From Stachybotrys elegans (taxonomy: Eukaryota; Ascomycota; Sordariomycetes; Hypocreales; Stachybotryaceae): a stretch of DNA of 64,000 nucleotides. Shown piece by piece: positions 1-12,648 of this stretch (the first letter of the stretch is position 1; the number at the start of each line of letters is the position of its first letter). A model generated the notes under the pieces. It was not told the DNA's origin. It was given only the letters and a program-made list of their open reading frames with translations, and ran no database searches. Location: the NCBI GenBank assembly GCA_020746835.1, contig JAGPNK010000001.1:2914001-2978000 (forward strand). Direction: 5' to 3'. Made by a program: the position numbers and the translations under genes.

Positions 1-3000
1 CGGCTAGTGGGCTGGTGTATGCACGAGTGCCAGGTATATGCCTGAGAATGGATGTATTCCGTTGTGGACGAAGGTGCATCCTCTGGGCGGGCGGAATATG
101 GGGTGCAAGAATGATGGCCCTAACAAGCTTAGGTTCGCTGTGATAACATTGGACATGAGTACGTATGTACGTATGTAGTAAGAACGGTGGAATTGAGCCG
201 ACCGGGGATGCGAGGTGCCACACCTCACTGAACCCCTAGTTCTTTCCTTTTCTACAGCAGCCCCACCTTGTCCACTTACAGATAGCATGCTCCTTCGCAA
301 CGTTGCTCCCTCCTCCCCTTATCGTTCACCTGGTTTCTTCTGCTATTGTTTTGCATTGTTTTTTTATTGTGTTATTGTTTCTTTTCCTCTCTCTCTGACC
401 TCGGGTTGCTTTTTATCCAGTCCTTTACAACTAAAGACTACCTAAGCAAAATGTTTTGCTTATCCTGGTCTGGGAGGTCGGTCACCCATCCCCGCTCACC
501 ACCATCATCCCATTTTATTTTATTTTTCTCGCCACCCTTTCGTCGCACCACATGCATACCGTCGAGCATTGCCCTACCGTTCATCCTTGTGGGGGTTACA
601 GTGATGACACTCCAAGTCCAGCCTGGTGGTACGTTGGAGTGGCACCAAACGATCTGTCAAAACCATGCGCACGTTTCGTGTTACGGAGTCGGTATGGCAC
701 CTAGCTCGGTCCCAGTGCGTTTCAACGATCCTCCTCTTCCTCCCCCTTCTCTATCTCCTCCTCCTTCTCCTCCTTCTTCCCCCCCTTCTTCAGTCACAGC
801 TCATACTCTTCGCTCGCTAACTCCCGCAAGCTTCCATGCAGACCGCCCGGGGTTTGCATGCGGATAACCAAAACCGACCAGGGCTTGTCAGCGCTTCGTG
901 GGCAATGATCCTCGGCCATCCATGCACTTACGTGGTCCTTCCCTTATCCGTCGCACGCACGGCCGCCGGGGCCGCATCGCCTGCTCAGATCCCTTGGATG
1001 ACCAAGGTGCGTGTGGGCCAGCCGGGGGCAATCACTGCCCAGGGTTGGGCGCTGTAGTGTACCATACCTCAGCCTTGTGAAGGATGAGCTGTCACAGCAT
1101 GAGCTTGCCTGGGCACGCCACTGGTCGACCAGGTACGGCGAGGTGCCCAAGCATGTCAGTGCCAAGCTGCATTGGGCAATCCCACTCACTTCCGTCATCC
1201 CATCTTCGGTTGACTAGAAGTCAGGTGGCTTTCTCATTTGCCAATTGCCGTGGTCTACTCCGTACCTTCGCACTAATAATGGCCTTGAAAGTTGTGTGCA
1301 AATGGGTACGGAGTAGAGTTGGTCTAGAAAAGGGCTCGCCAAGAGGCCTTCAAGAGCCCGTCGCGAACGCCTAGGTTCATTCAATTGCCGTCACCTCCTC
1401 TGCTTACATGTCTTACCTCTGTCACGTTATGGTTCGACGACGCATACGCAATCCTGATGCGCCACACAGCATCTTGGCGTTTCGTTGCACAGGAGTCCTG
1501 ACACCGATGCTGCTCATTTCCTTACCCAGAAGACCAAGCTCATACCTGCATCACTCGTCTTGTCCCGCTAACCATCCCGGCCAGCACGGGTAACTCGCCG
1601 TAAGGAGTTCCCAGGCCCAGTCAGATACCCATTACCCGAGTGCCCGAGTGCACCAAGCACTGACCTGACAAGAAGAGACACTTGGCGGGAGGCGCCTTTC
1701 ACTTGACCATTCGAGGCGTCCGTGCCCTTATAAATCCTAGGATACTGATCGACGTTTGTTCCAGTCCACTTCTAAGGCAACCCACTACTGCCACGTTTTC
1801 TGGGAATTGGAATCTGGTTTTCTGGGAATTGGAATCTGGTTTCCTGGGCCTCGATGTTTTGGGGATCACAGAGCACAGGGCAGGCAGTATTTCCATCCCA
1901 CCACTCTGTGTCGGCCGAAAGTACAAACCCATGGGCGATTTGCAACTACAGGCGCCTGAACGCACTGAATACACCCACCCTCCCCCCTGTTCTCTCTCCA
2001 CCCCACCTCCTTTTTAACCAAGCTATGGACGCATGGCTTGAGGAGGGTAGGTAATAATCAGCGTAACCGCGGGACGAGACTTGGCTCACCGTCATGTATC
2101 TCTAAATCGGCGCCATCTCAAAAGGTCTACAAGACGCGCGAAGGATTCGGCACAAGAGAAGCCGCCCGTGCAAACCTTTAGCACTTTGCATGGGTCGAAA
2201 TACAAACCTCGAAGTCTAATACCAGTTGTACCCTGGGTTGATGCGGCTCGGTCGAATGTCAAGGGTACCCTCCATCGCCACGGTGGTGAGGGGAGCCTCG
2301 ACAGTACGAGAGTTGCCTTGCGTAAGACACCCTTTCCCATATGTCAGCAATGCAGCGAGCAGGTCGCTACGGACGGTGCCAAGCCATATCTTAAGATTTC
2401 CGTCTGCGCAGACTAATCCACCGGCTCACTTTCGCTTGCTTTGTATCCCATCCCGTATCATCGGACCTTTCAGGAAGTAGCACCGGCGATGGAGTTGGGA
2501 ATTATGACGCGAACAGTCAGGATCTGTCTTCATACGCAGCTGCGCTTGATTTACTACAACTGAACGGTCTCATGGGGGTCATGTCCAGCTGTAATTACTG
2601 GCAACACTTTGTGGCGTTCAAAACGGGGGACCACCGTCGAAACCATCCCCTCTCTTCTAGGCCCTCCCCCGGTAGTTGTACTTGAAATGGGTGGGCAGGG
2701 GTGCCGGATCGCCAACTCAGCATACATTCATGCAAGAAACCTGCCGAAGTCATTGGCTGGGGAGCACGGGTGTGGGAGGATCGACCTTCCCCTTGATAGC
2801 AGCAAATACTCAGTGTCGTGGGGGTCTGAGTGTCGATAACCCGTACTCGATCCAGAGAACGAGGGATATGGAAGATGAGCTGGCAAGCCAGGGAAGACGG
2901 CGATTGCTGAAAGCTTCTCGTGCGATTTATTTTTCATCTTCTTTTCTTACGTTCAATCCTGATCTGTCAGCTTCTTGGCTTTCTCATGGGATGAAAACGC

Positions 3001-6000
3001 AAGCTTCCGGATAGAAATAACTCGATTCTGACAACCGGCGATTTACGACCACAGGCGGCTGGGTAGCTAGCTACCACAGTTGTGCCTGGATCATCTACAC
3101 ACTTGGGGTCCAAGTGGAAACCAGACGAGCGGATCCGTGGCTCAAGACTCTGACTCCTTTTGTTGATCGTCAGCTTGGCTCGTAGACGTGCATTCACCGA
3201 GGCCAAGCAGTCATTCTTCAGATAAGCCCTTGAGACGGTGAAAATATGATAGGCTGTCATGGAACGCCTCCATCCCTTCGGCTTGGCTTCTTCCCCCCTG
3301 AAGAAGGGACCTGCAAGACCACCCCAAGCAGGGGCTGGAGACACACATCATCCAAGAATACACTGTTAGCAAGGCACGTCTTCTACTCGGTAGGGAACAG
3401 GCATCTAAGCCCGGCGGATAGACCCCGGTGCCTCTTTGAGCGTGGGGGTTTAGAAGGAATAAAGCTGAAACTTTGTTCTTCTGTGCTTGTGAGGCACCAT
3501 AAGAAGCCAGCTTTGGCTTGGACATGCGGCTCTGATGAAGGAGCTTCTGTCCCCAGAGACTCTGCCAGGGGCCTAATGATCTGCCTTCCTTATTCCATGC
3601 ACCTGCATACACCGAGTGGCACGCGTCGCGTAGCTTGGGCATTCGTGGATCAGGCTGTATTCTGATGGACGTTTTCGAGCCCAAGACTTGCCTCGAAATT
3701 CGCCTGTCGAGTGCAATGAATTCGTCCTCATCACGTTCAGGCCTAGAGCAGGGTCAACCCGAGGCCACCAGCCACGACACTGCTCAGGTTCAGTCAATGC
3801 CAAAGGTCACCATCATCACATCCTGCGTCATCCCGCAAGATTCAGGGAGTAGACAACTGCTGTGCCGCCGGGTATTACTTTGGCCACATGCATTCACCGA
3901 GCAGGTTAGCCGAGCCAATGCAACCGAGCAGGGCAGCGAGCCGGTCTCGGCGTCGAACGCTGTTGTCCGCACCTCAGGCCTCCGATAACGACGTCGACGT
4001 GCATCGCAAGGCGGCGGCCGCAGAGTACATTTGGATTTCCATGCCACAATACCCCATCTTCTTTGCATGCCATCCTTCAATCCTCCTTGGTTTGTTTCCG
4101 CTTGCTCTCCTCGATTGGGCCAGCTACACATCGAGTTGGTGGCGCCGATGATGGCATGCATTTTCAGATCCACTGATACGGATGGCATAACCCCGAGAGA
4201 AGCTTCCTGTCAGCAGTCAAATCGCGCGGGCAACTCAATCGAGGACCCTGAAAGGTTCGAGTAGCAACATGGCCGAGACGGCAACGCTACACGTAATGCG
4301 GAGTTCTCGATACAGACCAATGGTTTGGGTTGCTTGCACCATGTACCATGCATCTGGCACTGGTTTGATCTCTCCCCAAACCCCAGACAAAGGTCGGAAC
4401 TCGACATGGCTTGGCACCGATAGCCATGCCCTGTCGCTTCTCCTTACGCAGTATACAGCGCGCCCCGTTATCTCCTTTGGTGCAAGACGTACGCGTCACG
4501 CTTAATCGGGCCCAAGGACAGGAGTGCAGGGCTTGTCTCCCCTGCAAGTCTCGCGTAAGTGCTCGGCTTACAGAATTCCTCTAGACGGGTTCATGGAATT
4601 GTAGGACGATTGAAGGAGGGTTAAATGCGAATGCTCGCCTCCCAGTCCTCTCCTCTACATTACAAACGCATATAATAGCTCCTCACAACTAGGTTGTGGA
4701 AGGCTGCTATTCCGAGCTTCTCTGGGGAGTTGGAGGGGTGGCTCGGGAAGGGGATGTATTATGTCAGACCATGGAACAACTGTCTGTGTTTACGGTCCTG
4801 TAAGGTCCAGCTGCCCTCCAACTTCAACTCGGCGGCATGCCGGCGAGTGCTCGCGCCCCTCGGTAGGGTGGCTCTATCCGGGTCAGACGCTTGTTTTCCT
4901 CGAGGCCTGCACGTGGCTTCGGGTCCTCCGACGGGATCATCCACTAGTTCAGAAGGATCATATTCCCGCCGTATATTTGGGGGGGGGGGGGGGTCTGTCT
5001 ATTTCACTTTGCCTACTAATCTGGAGCAGAACCGCGGAGTCTGAATTACGGGGGGCGGGGGAGGGGAGGGGGCACAATCAGAGGTGATATAAAGGAAGGA
5101 AGATGAGAGATAGTCGGTATGTGGCTCCAGCCGAGCTTGGGGGGCTGTGCCTTGTTGCCATTATACTACTTTGACCGTTGTGCAGGGCCTGTGGGCCTGA
5201 GCTTTGAGTTTCCTGCAGAAGATTTGGAGTGGGCGAGCATCCGTCAGTCAGACTTGGCGGAGGTCACTAACCTTGACGTCGCGAGTTCAGCCGAGATGTC
5301 TTGAGAACGGTCCACAACAGGGTATCGCTGGTATCCCTCGAGCAGGCGAGCAGGGAGGCAGGAAACAGGAAAGCAAGTTCCCGTTTGCTACAGTTGTCTG
5401 CATGCCGGCTTGGCTGGTTACAGGAAGAGGAGGAGCAGGAGTGGAATACCTTCGGCGACACCCGAGCATCTCGCTTGTCGGCGATGGCGTGCTGGATGAT
5501 ATGATGGCTTCTCGTTCAGCCTGCCCGCCTCATGGGCCGCCGCATCATGGCCACTCCAACTGCGGGCGTCGATCCTGGTCTGCAGCGTAGCGAGATGAAT
5601 TGGTCGCCAAGCTGGGCCAGTCTCCAGAAATGATGAACAGACAGCCCCCCTACAATCACCACAACCACCACAACCACGGCAGGGAGAAGTTGGTGCTCAT
5701 GTGGCCAGAGCAATTCCGCTTGCCTGGGTTGAATGTCTCTGAGACGAAATGCGCTCCCTCGTTTTCGGTGGAGAAGTTGGCCATGGTTGATTGCCCCGTC
5801 GATCCATCTCGCCTATCTGAGGGCCCAAGCTGGAACGCCGAGTCGGAAATGGCAAGACGCCGACAATCTGCGCAAGGCGCTCTAGCCAGATAAAGGAACC
5901 CGAATATGATATTCCGCTGGGTAGGATGGAAAGTCAGTCAGCCATGATATACATATGAACAGAAAAGTGTTGGAGGCATTGGTGGGTACACAGGCAAGGG

Positions 6001-6631
6001 ACAGCTTCCTGTGAGTCTGGAATGATTGTGTCTGTTTATCAGTTAACCAATCACAGAAATTTACTCATCAACAATGACAACTACCTTGCATGCAGTCGCA
6101 GAGTTCGTCCTTGACACAAACGGTCACGTCAGTGTCAAGTCGATGGGCACTGTCGACTTGCACACAGCGCTAACGTACCTATTTTGTCTTGTTAATAATG
6201 AAGTGGTGATCATGAAACAAGCAACCAAGCGCAGCGGTCCGCACCACTAACCTACTAAGTACTACAGGTAGGTACTAACTAAAGGTATTGAAGTCATCAT
6301 ACTGTTTAGTAGAGCACGATACTCTCTGACGTCACCATCCATCCCTTTGAGACTGGCTGTGGCTCAAGGGCAAGTGAAAGGGAGAGTAGGAACAAAGAGA
6401 GAAAGAGAAAGAGAGAGAGAGGCAGAAGAAAATGGTGGAAGGGACGTGGAAATTTTTTTTAGGGGCTAAAACGTTTTGAGAGTCAGGCTGGTGCTAACAA
6501 AGGGGGAACCAGATCAACAATGACAACGACTGCTTCAGCCCTGGCTTCTCCTAGTATAACTTGTGCTGACGTTGGCCTTGTCCCACCATCATGCTGAGCA
6601 GGACATCATCGGCCCATTTGCGCAGACGGTG
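1..6631. other. Intergenic, no supported gene
   Basis: Open frames here are short (the longest about 157 residues on the minus strand at 3211-3684), overlap on both strands and show no family motif. Visible structures are a 22-bp direct repeat near 1801, a run of 15 G at 4979-4993, a CAC/CAA-rich stretch around 5650-5690 and a purine-rich (GA)n tract around 6395-6430 that probably belongs to the promoter or leader of the acyltransferase gene downstream. I see nothing else that can be named. Confidence 0.6.
1801..1844. repeat. 22-bp tandem direct repeat, two copies
   Basis: Two adjacent copies of a 22-bp unit lie at 1801-1822 and 1823-1844 and differ only near the end of the unit. No gene overlaps them. 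This is a simple local duplication with no visible function. Confidence 0.85.
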
Positions 6632-8445
6632 ATGCAAGTCGACGACGACAAAATGGCTCCTCCCGCCACACAAGCCATCGACGGGGCGGTGACTCCTGAC
6701 GACGTGAATCTCGGCGCTCTGGTGCGCGCGCACTGGCAGGGGATCGTCAGTGAAGCTTTTGCTAGTGGCCGTCTCAAGCCGCTGGTTCTCCCATACTGCT
6801 TGTTTGGGGTCTATATCCTGCCGATACTATGGCTGACGATTCCCCACGTCCACCGGCCCTGGCTGTACCGGTCGCGATGGGCCCTCATGGCCTTCATCTG
6901 CATCTTCAGTGCGGCAATGATCCCTCACAGGACCAGCGCCAACCCTGCTTTTGCCTACGCCGTCGGGCTCGTGGCTGCTTGGGGCGTCCTGGCCAACCTG
7001 AACCTGCTGGTGTGGACACGGCCGCAGTGGGAGGCTGCCAGGATCGTCAAGAGACGCAGCAGCAGCATGGCCGCGCCTGCGAGGGAACTGCCGGATGCCA
7101 CTCGAAGCAACGTGCACTCGAATCCTACCGAATCCGCCTCCCGCCCTCGCCGCCGGAAGATCGACGTCATGACACCACCACCTTTGCACGCTGAGGATTG
7201 CGTGGCCACCGAGCAACCCCGGGGTCAGGCGCAAGCGCAAACGGAAACCCCCGCGTATGACTATGTTTGGCAGGCCTTTCCTGCCGATGGCCCCTTTCTC
7301 ACCCGTCTCAACTGGGTGTCAGACCTGGTCCTTAACTTTCGCTGCGGCGGTAAGTGTGCACGCACGCCTCCTACACAGGTTGTGGTGCTTCTCTACATGC
7401 GTGGTGTCAGGCTAACCGTTGGCAACCAGGCTGGAACACGGCGATATCCTCCGTCCCGCGTCCGAGGATCGAGGGGGGCCAGGTCCAGGATGGAGACTTG
7501 GTCGACATGGCCTCTATACCCATCATCTCCAAGGGCGGCTATCGGCGATGCCTCACCGAAGCGGCCTTTGTAAGGAGAAGGCTGTCTCGGTTCGTGGTTG
7601 CGTATCTGCTGCTCGACTTCTTATCTGTCGTCATGATGAAGGACCCATTCTTTATCCTCGGCCCGGACCACAAGGAGCTGCACAATTACGCCCTGCCGCT
7701 CCCACTGCGCGGGCTGCCCACCCCGGCTCTCTCTGCGTTGAGACAGCTCCTCTCGCTGGCAGGTGTCGTCGGAGCCATTGTCGCCGTCTTCTCCGTCGCC
7801 GACCTCGCCCAGTACTACCTGGGGCGGGGGCTGTTCCCGTCATGGGGTGAGCTCTGGGCACACACAGACTCGTACGGCTCGGTCTTGGAGATCCTCGATC
7901 GGGGTCTAGCGGGCTGGTGGGGTTCGTGGTGGCATCAGACCTTCCGGTTGCAGTTCTCCGCGCCCGCAAAATACCTGCAACGCCATGGCCATCTCCCACA
8001 GAGGCGCTCCATCACAGGAGCCCTCGTCACACTGCTCGTGTCGTTTGGCCAGTCCGGGCTGCTTCATAGCTGTGGGAGCGTCTCGGCCATGCCTCCCACC
8101 AAGCCCTGGCGCGCCCCAGTCTTCTTCCTCTCTCAGGCTGTTGGCATCCTGGTCCAGGCTGGCCTATCAGCTGCGCTGGCACGGTGCATGCCGGCACGGC
8201 TTCCGCGTCCCACACGCCGGGTCACCAATCTGGCCTTCACGCTGGCCTGGCTGTACGTGACGGCCCCCGTCTTCGTGAACGACCTGGCTTCCACTGGCCT
8301 CTGGCTCCTCGAACCCGTCCCCGTCTCCCCGCTTCGCTTCTTTGGCTTCGGTCATCCTACCGACCATTGGCTACGCTGGACACGGGATTACTACCCGACG
8401 TGGTTTGCTGACAGCGCCTGGTGGAGGAGCGGCCTGGCCATGTGA
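6632..8445 (+). CDS. MBOAT/wax-synthase-like membrane acyltransferase
   Basis: Two exons, 6632-7349 and 7430-8445 (577 residues), joined by a GTAAGT...CAG intron that restores the family element RCGGWNT across the junction. The protein is strongly hydrophobic with many predicted membrane segments. A tryptophan-rich WWHQTFR motif in the second exon matches the conserved histidine motif of the fungal wax-synthase domain (MBOAT_2 type), and the C-terminus has the expected EPVPVS-type segment. Family members transfer acyl or acetyl groups to hydroxyls of lipids or secondary metabolites in the ER membrane; the substrate here cannot be read. An ATG at 6653 has a better initiation context (AAAATGG) and may be the true start. 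No polyketide, terpene or peptide synthase is adjacent, so it looks like an orphan member. It converges with the telomerase gene, about 240 bp apart. Confidence 0.85.
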
Positions 8446-8685
8446 CTGAATTCGGCCAGCTTACTGAGCCGCATAGATTAGAGGGAATGCAGTAGACTGT
8501 AGATCACTGTAGTAGCTTCAACGTCAAAACTTCGTATCCGGATGCGCCGCCGTGTGTCGATGCTGCATTGCACGTTAAGGGACTTTCGAGATCCCCTCTC
8601 GACGGATGCAGGATACAAGATACACATTCTCGCAAATAATGGTGTGAAGCCTCTAGGTACCAAAGGTCTAAGGTAGTAGGTGCCA

Positions 8686-11600
8686 TCATGCGCCTAGTCG
8701 TTTGCCGTTTTCCAACCCCCCCCTCACGCTCGACTCTTTCTTCCTTGCTCGGGGTCCGATGTCCGACATTTCAGCTCTAAGCCACTCAATCACCTGGCCG
8801 TATCGGGTCTGCTTCTGCCCCAAGACGTCCAAGAATGCAGAATACGCTTCGCTGTGGCCATGAATCAGCCAGCTGTTAACCGTTCCATCTGGCGTGTACT
8901 TACTGCAGCACCGTGGCCTTTCTTATATGGAAAGCGTAGCGCTCGTGCTGCCCGGCCCGCGAGGATTGCGTCAACAAGGCGTATGCCACATCTGCAACCC
9001 TGGCTATAGTGCCTGGTGAATGATGCATGGTCAGCGCGGGGCGAGGGGGGGGCGCAAGCAGGCTTGGCAGGGTTCCTTTGTGTTTCGCCTTTTTTTGTGG
9101 CTACTTACGTATGATGAGGCCAGCGTGAGGCTGCTGGGAAATGGGGATACATCGGATATACGCCCACATTTTCGTGGCCGTTTCTCCGAAGGACGCATTT
9201 AGCGACGCGAGAACCTTGCTGGAAGAATTGTGGGCAGTGTCGAAGAACATGAGGTGAGACTGGATCTTGAAGGCATCTTTTGTTTTTGTTTTTTTAGTCT
9301 GCGTACCAATAGTGCTGCTGCGCGCGCATGCGAGTTGGGTTGGGGTATTGAAGCGTGACTTACTGAGTACTTTTCGCTGGAAATTCTGACCGGGTAAGCG
9401 GCCGAAATCGACGGTCAGAGAAGTTGAGATGTCTACAAATACAGAGAGAGAATGTGAGCAGCGCAGCCACCAGGTCACTGGGAGGGTGTAAGACGTACGG
9501 ATACCCCTGTCTCTCTCATGATTCTTGCAGATATCGAGCCGATTGCAGTCAATGAGTGTGCCGCAGTATGGGAAGCTGCTGTTCTTCGCTATGTTTGGTA
9601 TTTTTTCCCCATCGACATTCATGTCGAAGTTGATGAGCGTCTTTGCGGGGTTGACTTGCACGCCGTAGTCTGGGACGCCGCGGTGCATTATTCGCACAAA
9701 CTTCTCCGCCTTGGAGCGGTCCAGCGTGATGAGTAGGAAGTCGTCTGTCAGTCTCAGCAGCAGAGAGTCTGAAGCGTCGAGGAATGCCAGATGCCGGGCC
9801 TCCAGGTCGGCGTAGAAGTAGTTGCAGAGGAAGGTTGAAACGACGGATCCTTGGGGTATGCCCTTGTGCTGCCGGTAAAATTTCTTGCCAATCTTGACAA
9901 TATTCTGTTGGATATGTTCACTGAGAAGGGCCATCAACGCATCAGTATCATGCATGGATTTTGCCACGTTCTCGACAAAGACGGTGTTTCTTTTCTTGGA
10001 CGCAACATGACTCTCCAGCCGATCCGTGAACGTTATGGGCTGCTTGGCCCCGATCGCTGCGGAACGCCACCTGCGGATGGGTTTGGTCATGGCGCTCGTG
10101 TCGAGCATCATCCGCTCGCCTGGCTTGACCTCGACGTGCTTCGCAACCATGTAGCGGCTTTGCTTTGGAATAGATTGCATCAAGTCTAGGATAGCATCTT
10201 GAGGAATCGTGTCGAAGGCAGCCTTGACGTCAACTTTGGCAAAGTAGAACCTCCTCTCGGACGATCCCAAGGATTCCTTGAAGCCCTTCAACCTGACATA
10301 GATGTCGCCCACGGAGAAGAGGGCCGAGCCCAGCTTTGACGGGTTTAGGTCCTTTATATGCATGGTCAGTTTGTTAACATAGACGACTTCAGGGAGCGTA
10401 GCGCACCTTCTCGAGTCGGAGAACAGAATGAACCGGAGCCATAACAGAGTTGATACTTGGCCCTAGGATATTCATGTTATTGCTGACGGGGTTCCTTCGC
10501 CGAAGATTCATGATGGGACGCAGTTTCCCGCCTTTTGGAAGCAGTCTAATGTGGCTGAATCCCAACCTCCTCGCGCTGAGCACTCGCACAGCATCAGCAG
10601 TCTTGACCTCCTCAAACATATCGTATTTCAGCTGTGACATTGCTGGTTCTGCGACAGCTCGCCAGACATCGTGACGGAAGTAAAATACTTGGTAGCGATG
10701 GGAATTGGACTCTGTAACGTAAAAGTGACTGCGAACCAGGGGTATCAAGAGCGAATCAAAGACATAGTAGAGGAATTCGTAAAATATTTCGTTTCGTTTC
10801 TTCATGTCGCTGAGGCTGAGTTTCTGTCCCTCCTGGCCAGGTGGCTGTAGCCATGGAATTGCAGTCACCTATTCGATGGGGTAAGAAAAACGCGAGTTCG
10901 GAAAGGTACCAAGACTCACTTTGATGCCCTGGGATAGCTCTGCCATGGACATAGTTTCGAAGCGTCGTAGCTTGATGAAGTGGTCGACCTTCCGAAGAAA
11001 CATGCTCCTGTTCGCCTGTCCAACATCTCCATCTCCCCAAAACCCGTCAGGAATGATGTTTGATAGTGCAGCTTGGCAGAATGCCGAAACTGCATGCATA
11101 GGGGTTGCCAAGTCTATGATCGAGCCGCCGTTGAGAAGCGGCTCGTGGCTGGAGTCGTCCCGAGGAGCACTTTTCTGTGCACCTCTGGCGAGCAAGCTGC
11201 CATGCTCAACTTGAGATGCTTTGGTTTCTGAAGTTGGGGCTGCCTCAGTGTCATTCCGCGGTTTACGGTCCACCTGCGATGGGCAATAGTGTCTCAAGAG
11301 TTCATAGTAGGAACAGCGCCCATGGAGGAGTTGGAGGCGCTGTACAAGTGCCTGTGCTGCTCCCCTCAATCGCTTTGGTACTTTTGGAGGGCGCGATTCT
11401 CCATTCTTAGCCTTGCTTAATTTGGAAATCTCGTCTTCGCGCATGGTATAGTCTTGAAACTTCTGGGAGGTCTTCTTGGTGTCGGTCTCGGAGGTGAATG
11501 CGTTGTGGAGGCAAAACTGGCGCGGGAACATGTACATCATGACTTTGAGCGTGTTGGCCTCCTTGCATGCTGCATCTCCACTTGGGTTGGTATGCACGGC

Positions 11601-12648
11601 TTCTATTGTTGGTACTGCCGGGCATCGATTCAGGACATCTTCAAATGATTAGTTCCATCTCACACAAGCTGGGTCCGGTCTTGACGCACGAATATGCTTC
11701 AGCCCTGTTTGGACAAGCCCCCTTGCGGTCAAGGCAGGTTTGGCGTAGAATATCCGACTTCTCATCAGAGTGATATCGGACAGCTTTCGCTGTGCTGGCT
11801 GGGTTGCAGAAGCACGGTTTGTATCGACTTCTTTAAGGCTCACAGTAGTCAAGGGGGGCCCTGGGACAAGTCAGATTTATCAACATGATGTTAACGAAGA
11901 ATGCAAACCGTTGATTTGGCAGTAGTTGTTCACACCGGCAACAACAGACAGGTATATAGAATGACTGAGGAGAAGGTGGAGCATAACCTTGGGTCCAGAT
12001 CGTCCGAGGAGCGCCAACAAACGAGGCCAATTGCCTTCTCGCAGAGCAACCGAGTTGGAGTTGACGTGAAGGCTCACAACATTTCCACTCTGCCCAGCAG
12101 AGAGTCGAAAGCCATCGCAGAGCGTATGGTCAAGTCGAGCCCCTTGATTTGCTTGGTGTGCGAGAAGATACCATATGGCAAAGTCGACGATCTATTCATT
12201 GTTTAGCAAGGGTTTTATAGCCCACGATGACGGGGAGGAAACATACCACCGCCTGGTTTTGAATCGCAGCAGTGAGACCTCCGGCAAGGGAGATAGAAGA
12301 TTCGTCGCTTTCCTGGGAGTATGATTGGAATTGCTCCAGTATGGCATCAAAATCCTCTATGGGCTGTCGTGCTCTGTCTACACAGACTAGTGTCGTGTCC
12401 AGGAAGACAGAAAAGGACCTGTCGCCATCGGTGCAGTCCTTTCTGTGGCCCAGTGCCCTAATCTTCTTGCGCCTGACCCTGGATGAGCTGGGAAGCTGGG
12501 AGAGCACATGCTCTCTGAGCGTAACAACTGCATCGTAGCAGTGGTTCAGGAGGTCCCGCCTGACAGTATCATTCTGTCTCAAGGGCTTGTTCTTTTTGGG
12601 GTTTGACGCGTCATTGTCGGCCCTCTTCCGCTTCGACCCTTTAGCCAT
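8686..12648 (-). CDS. TERT: Telomerase reverse transcriptase, catalytic subunit
   Basis: Ten exons read on the minus strand: 12648-12247, 12191-11909, 11860-11690, 11638-10920, 10868-10407, 10351-9505, 9432-9364, 9276-9109, 9012-8904 and 8851-8686. They total 3396 nt, or 1131 residues. Landmarks in order: a basic N-terminus; a TEN-domain GQ-like motif (WPRLLALLG); MFPRQFCLHNAF; the CP/T motifs (KRLRGAA, CSYYELLRHYCP) of the RNA-binding domain; RT motifs 1 and 2 (FRHDVWRA, KLRPIMNLRRR); motif A with its aspartate (KVDVKAAFD, about residue 720); motif B' (GIPQGSVVS); motif C (LTDD, aspartates near 882-883); motif E (FPYCGTLI); then the C-terminal extension (LPGQNFQRKVL, NAFKIQSHLMF, KMWAYIRC). 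All three catalytic aspartates are present and the length suits a filamentous fungus, so the gene looks functional. Introns are 48-96 bp. It acts with telomerase RNA at chromosome ends in the nucleus. The start at 12648 is the only upstream ATG that fits. Confidence 0.95.

Noticed and set aside
6563..6631. Upstream extension of the acyltransferase frame
   Set aside because: It would need a GTG start; the first ATG in frame is 6632, so the extension is treated as untranslated.
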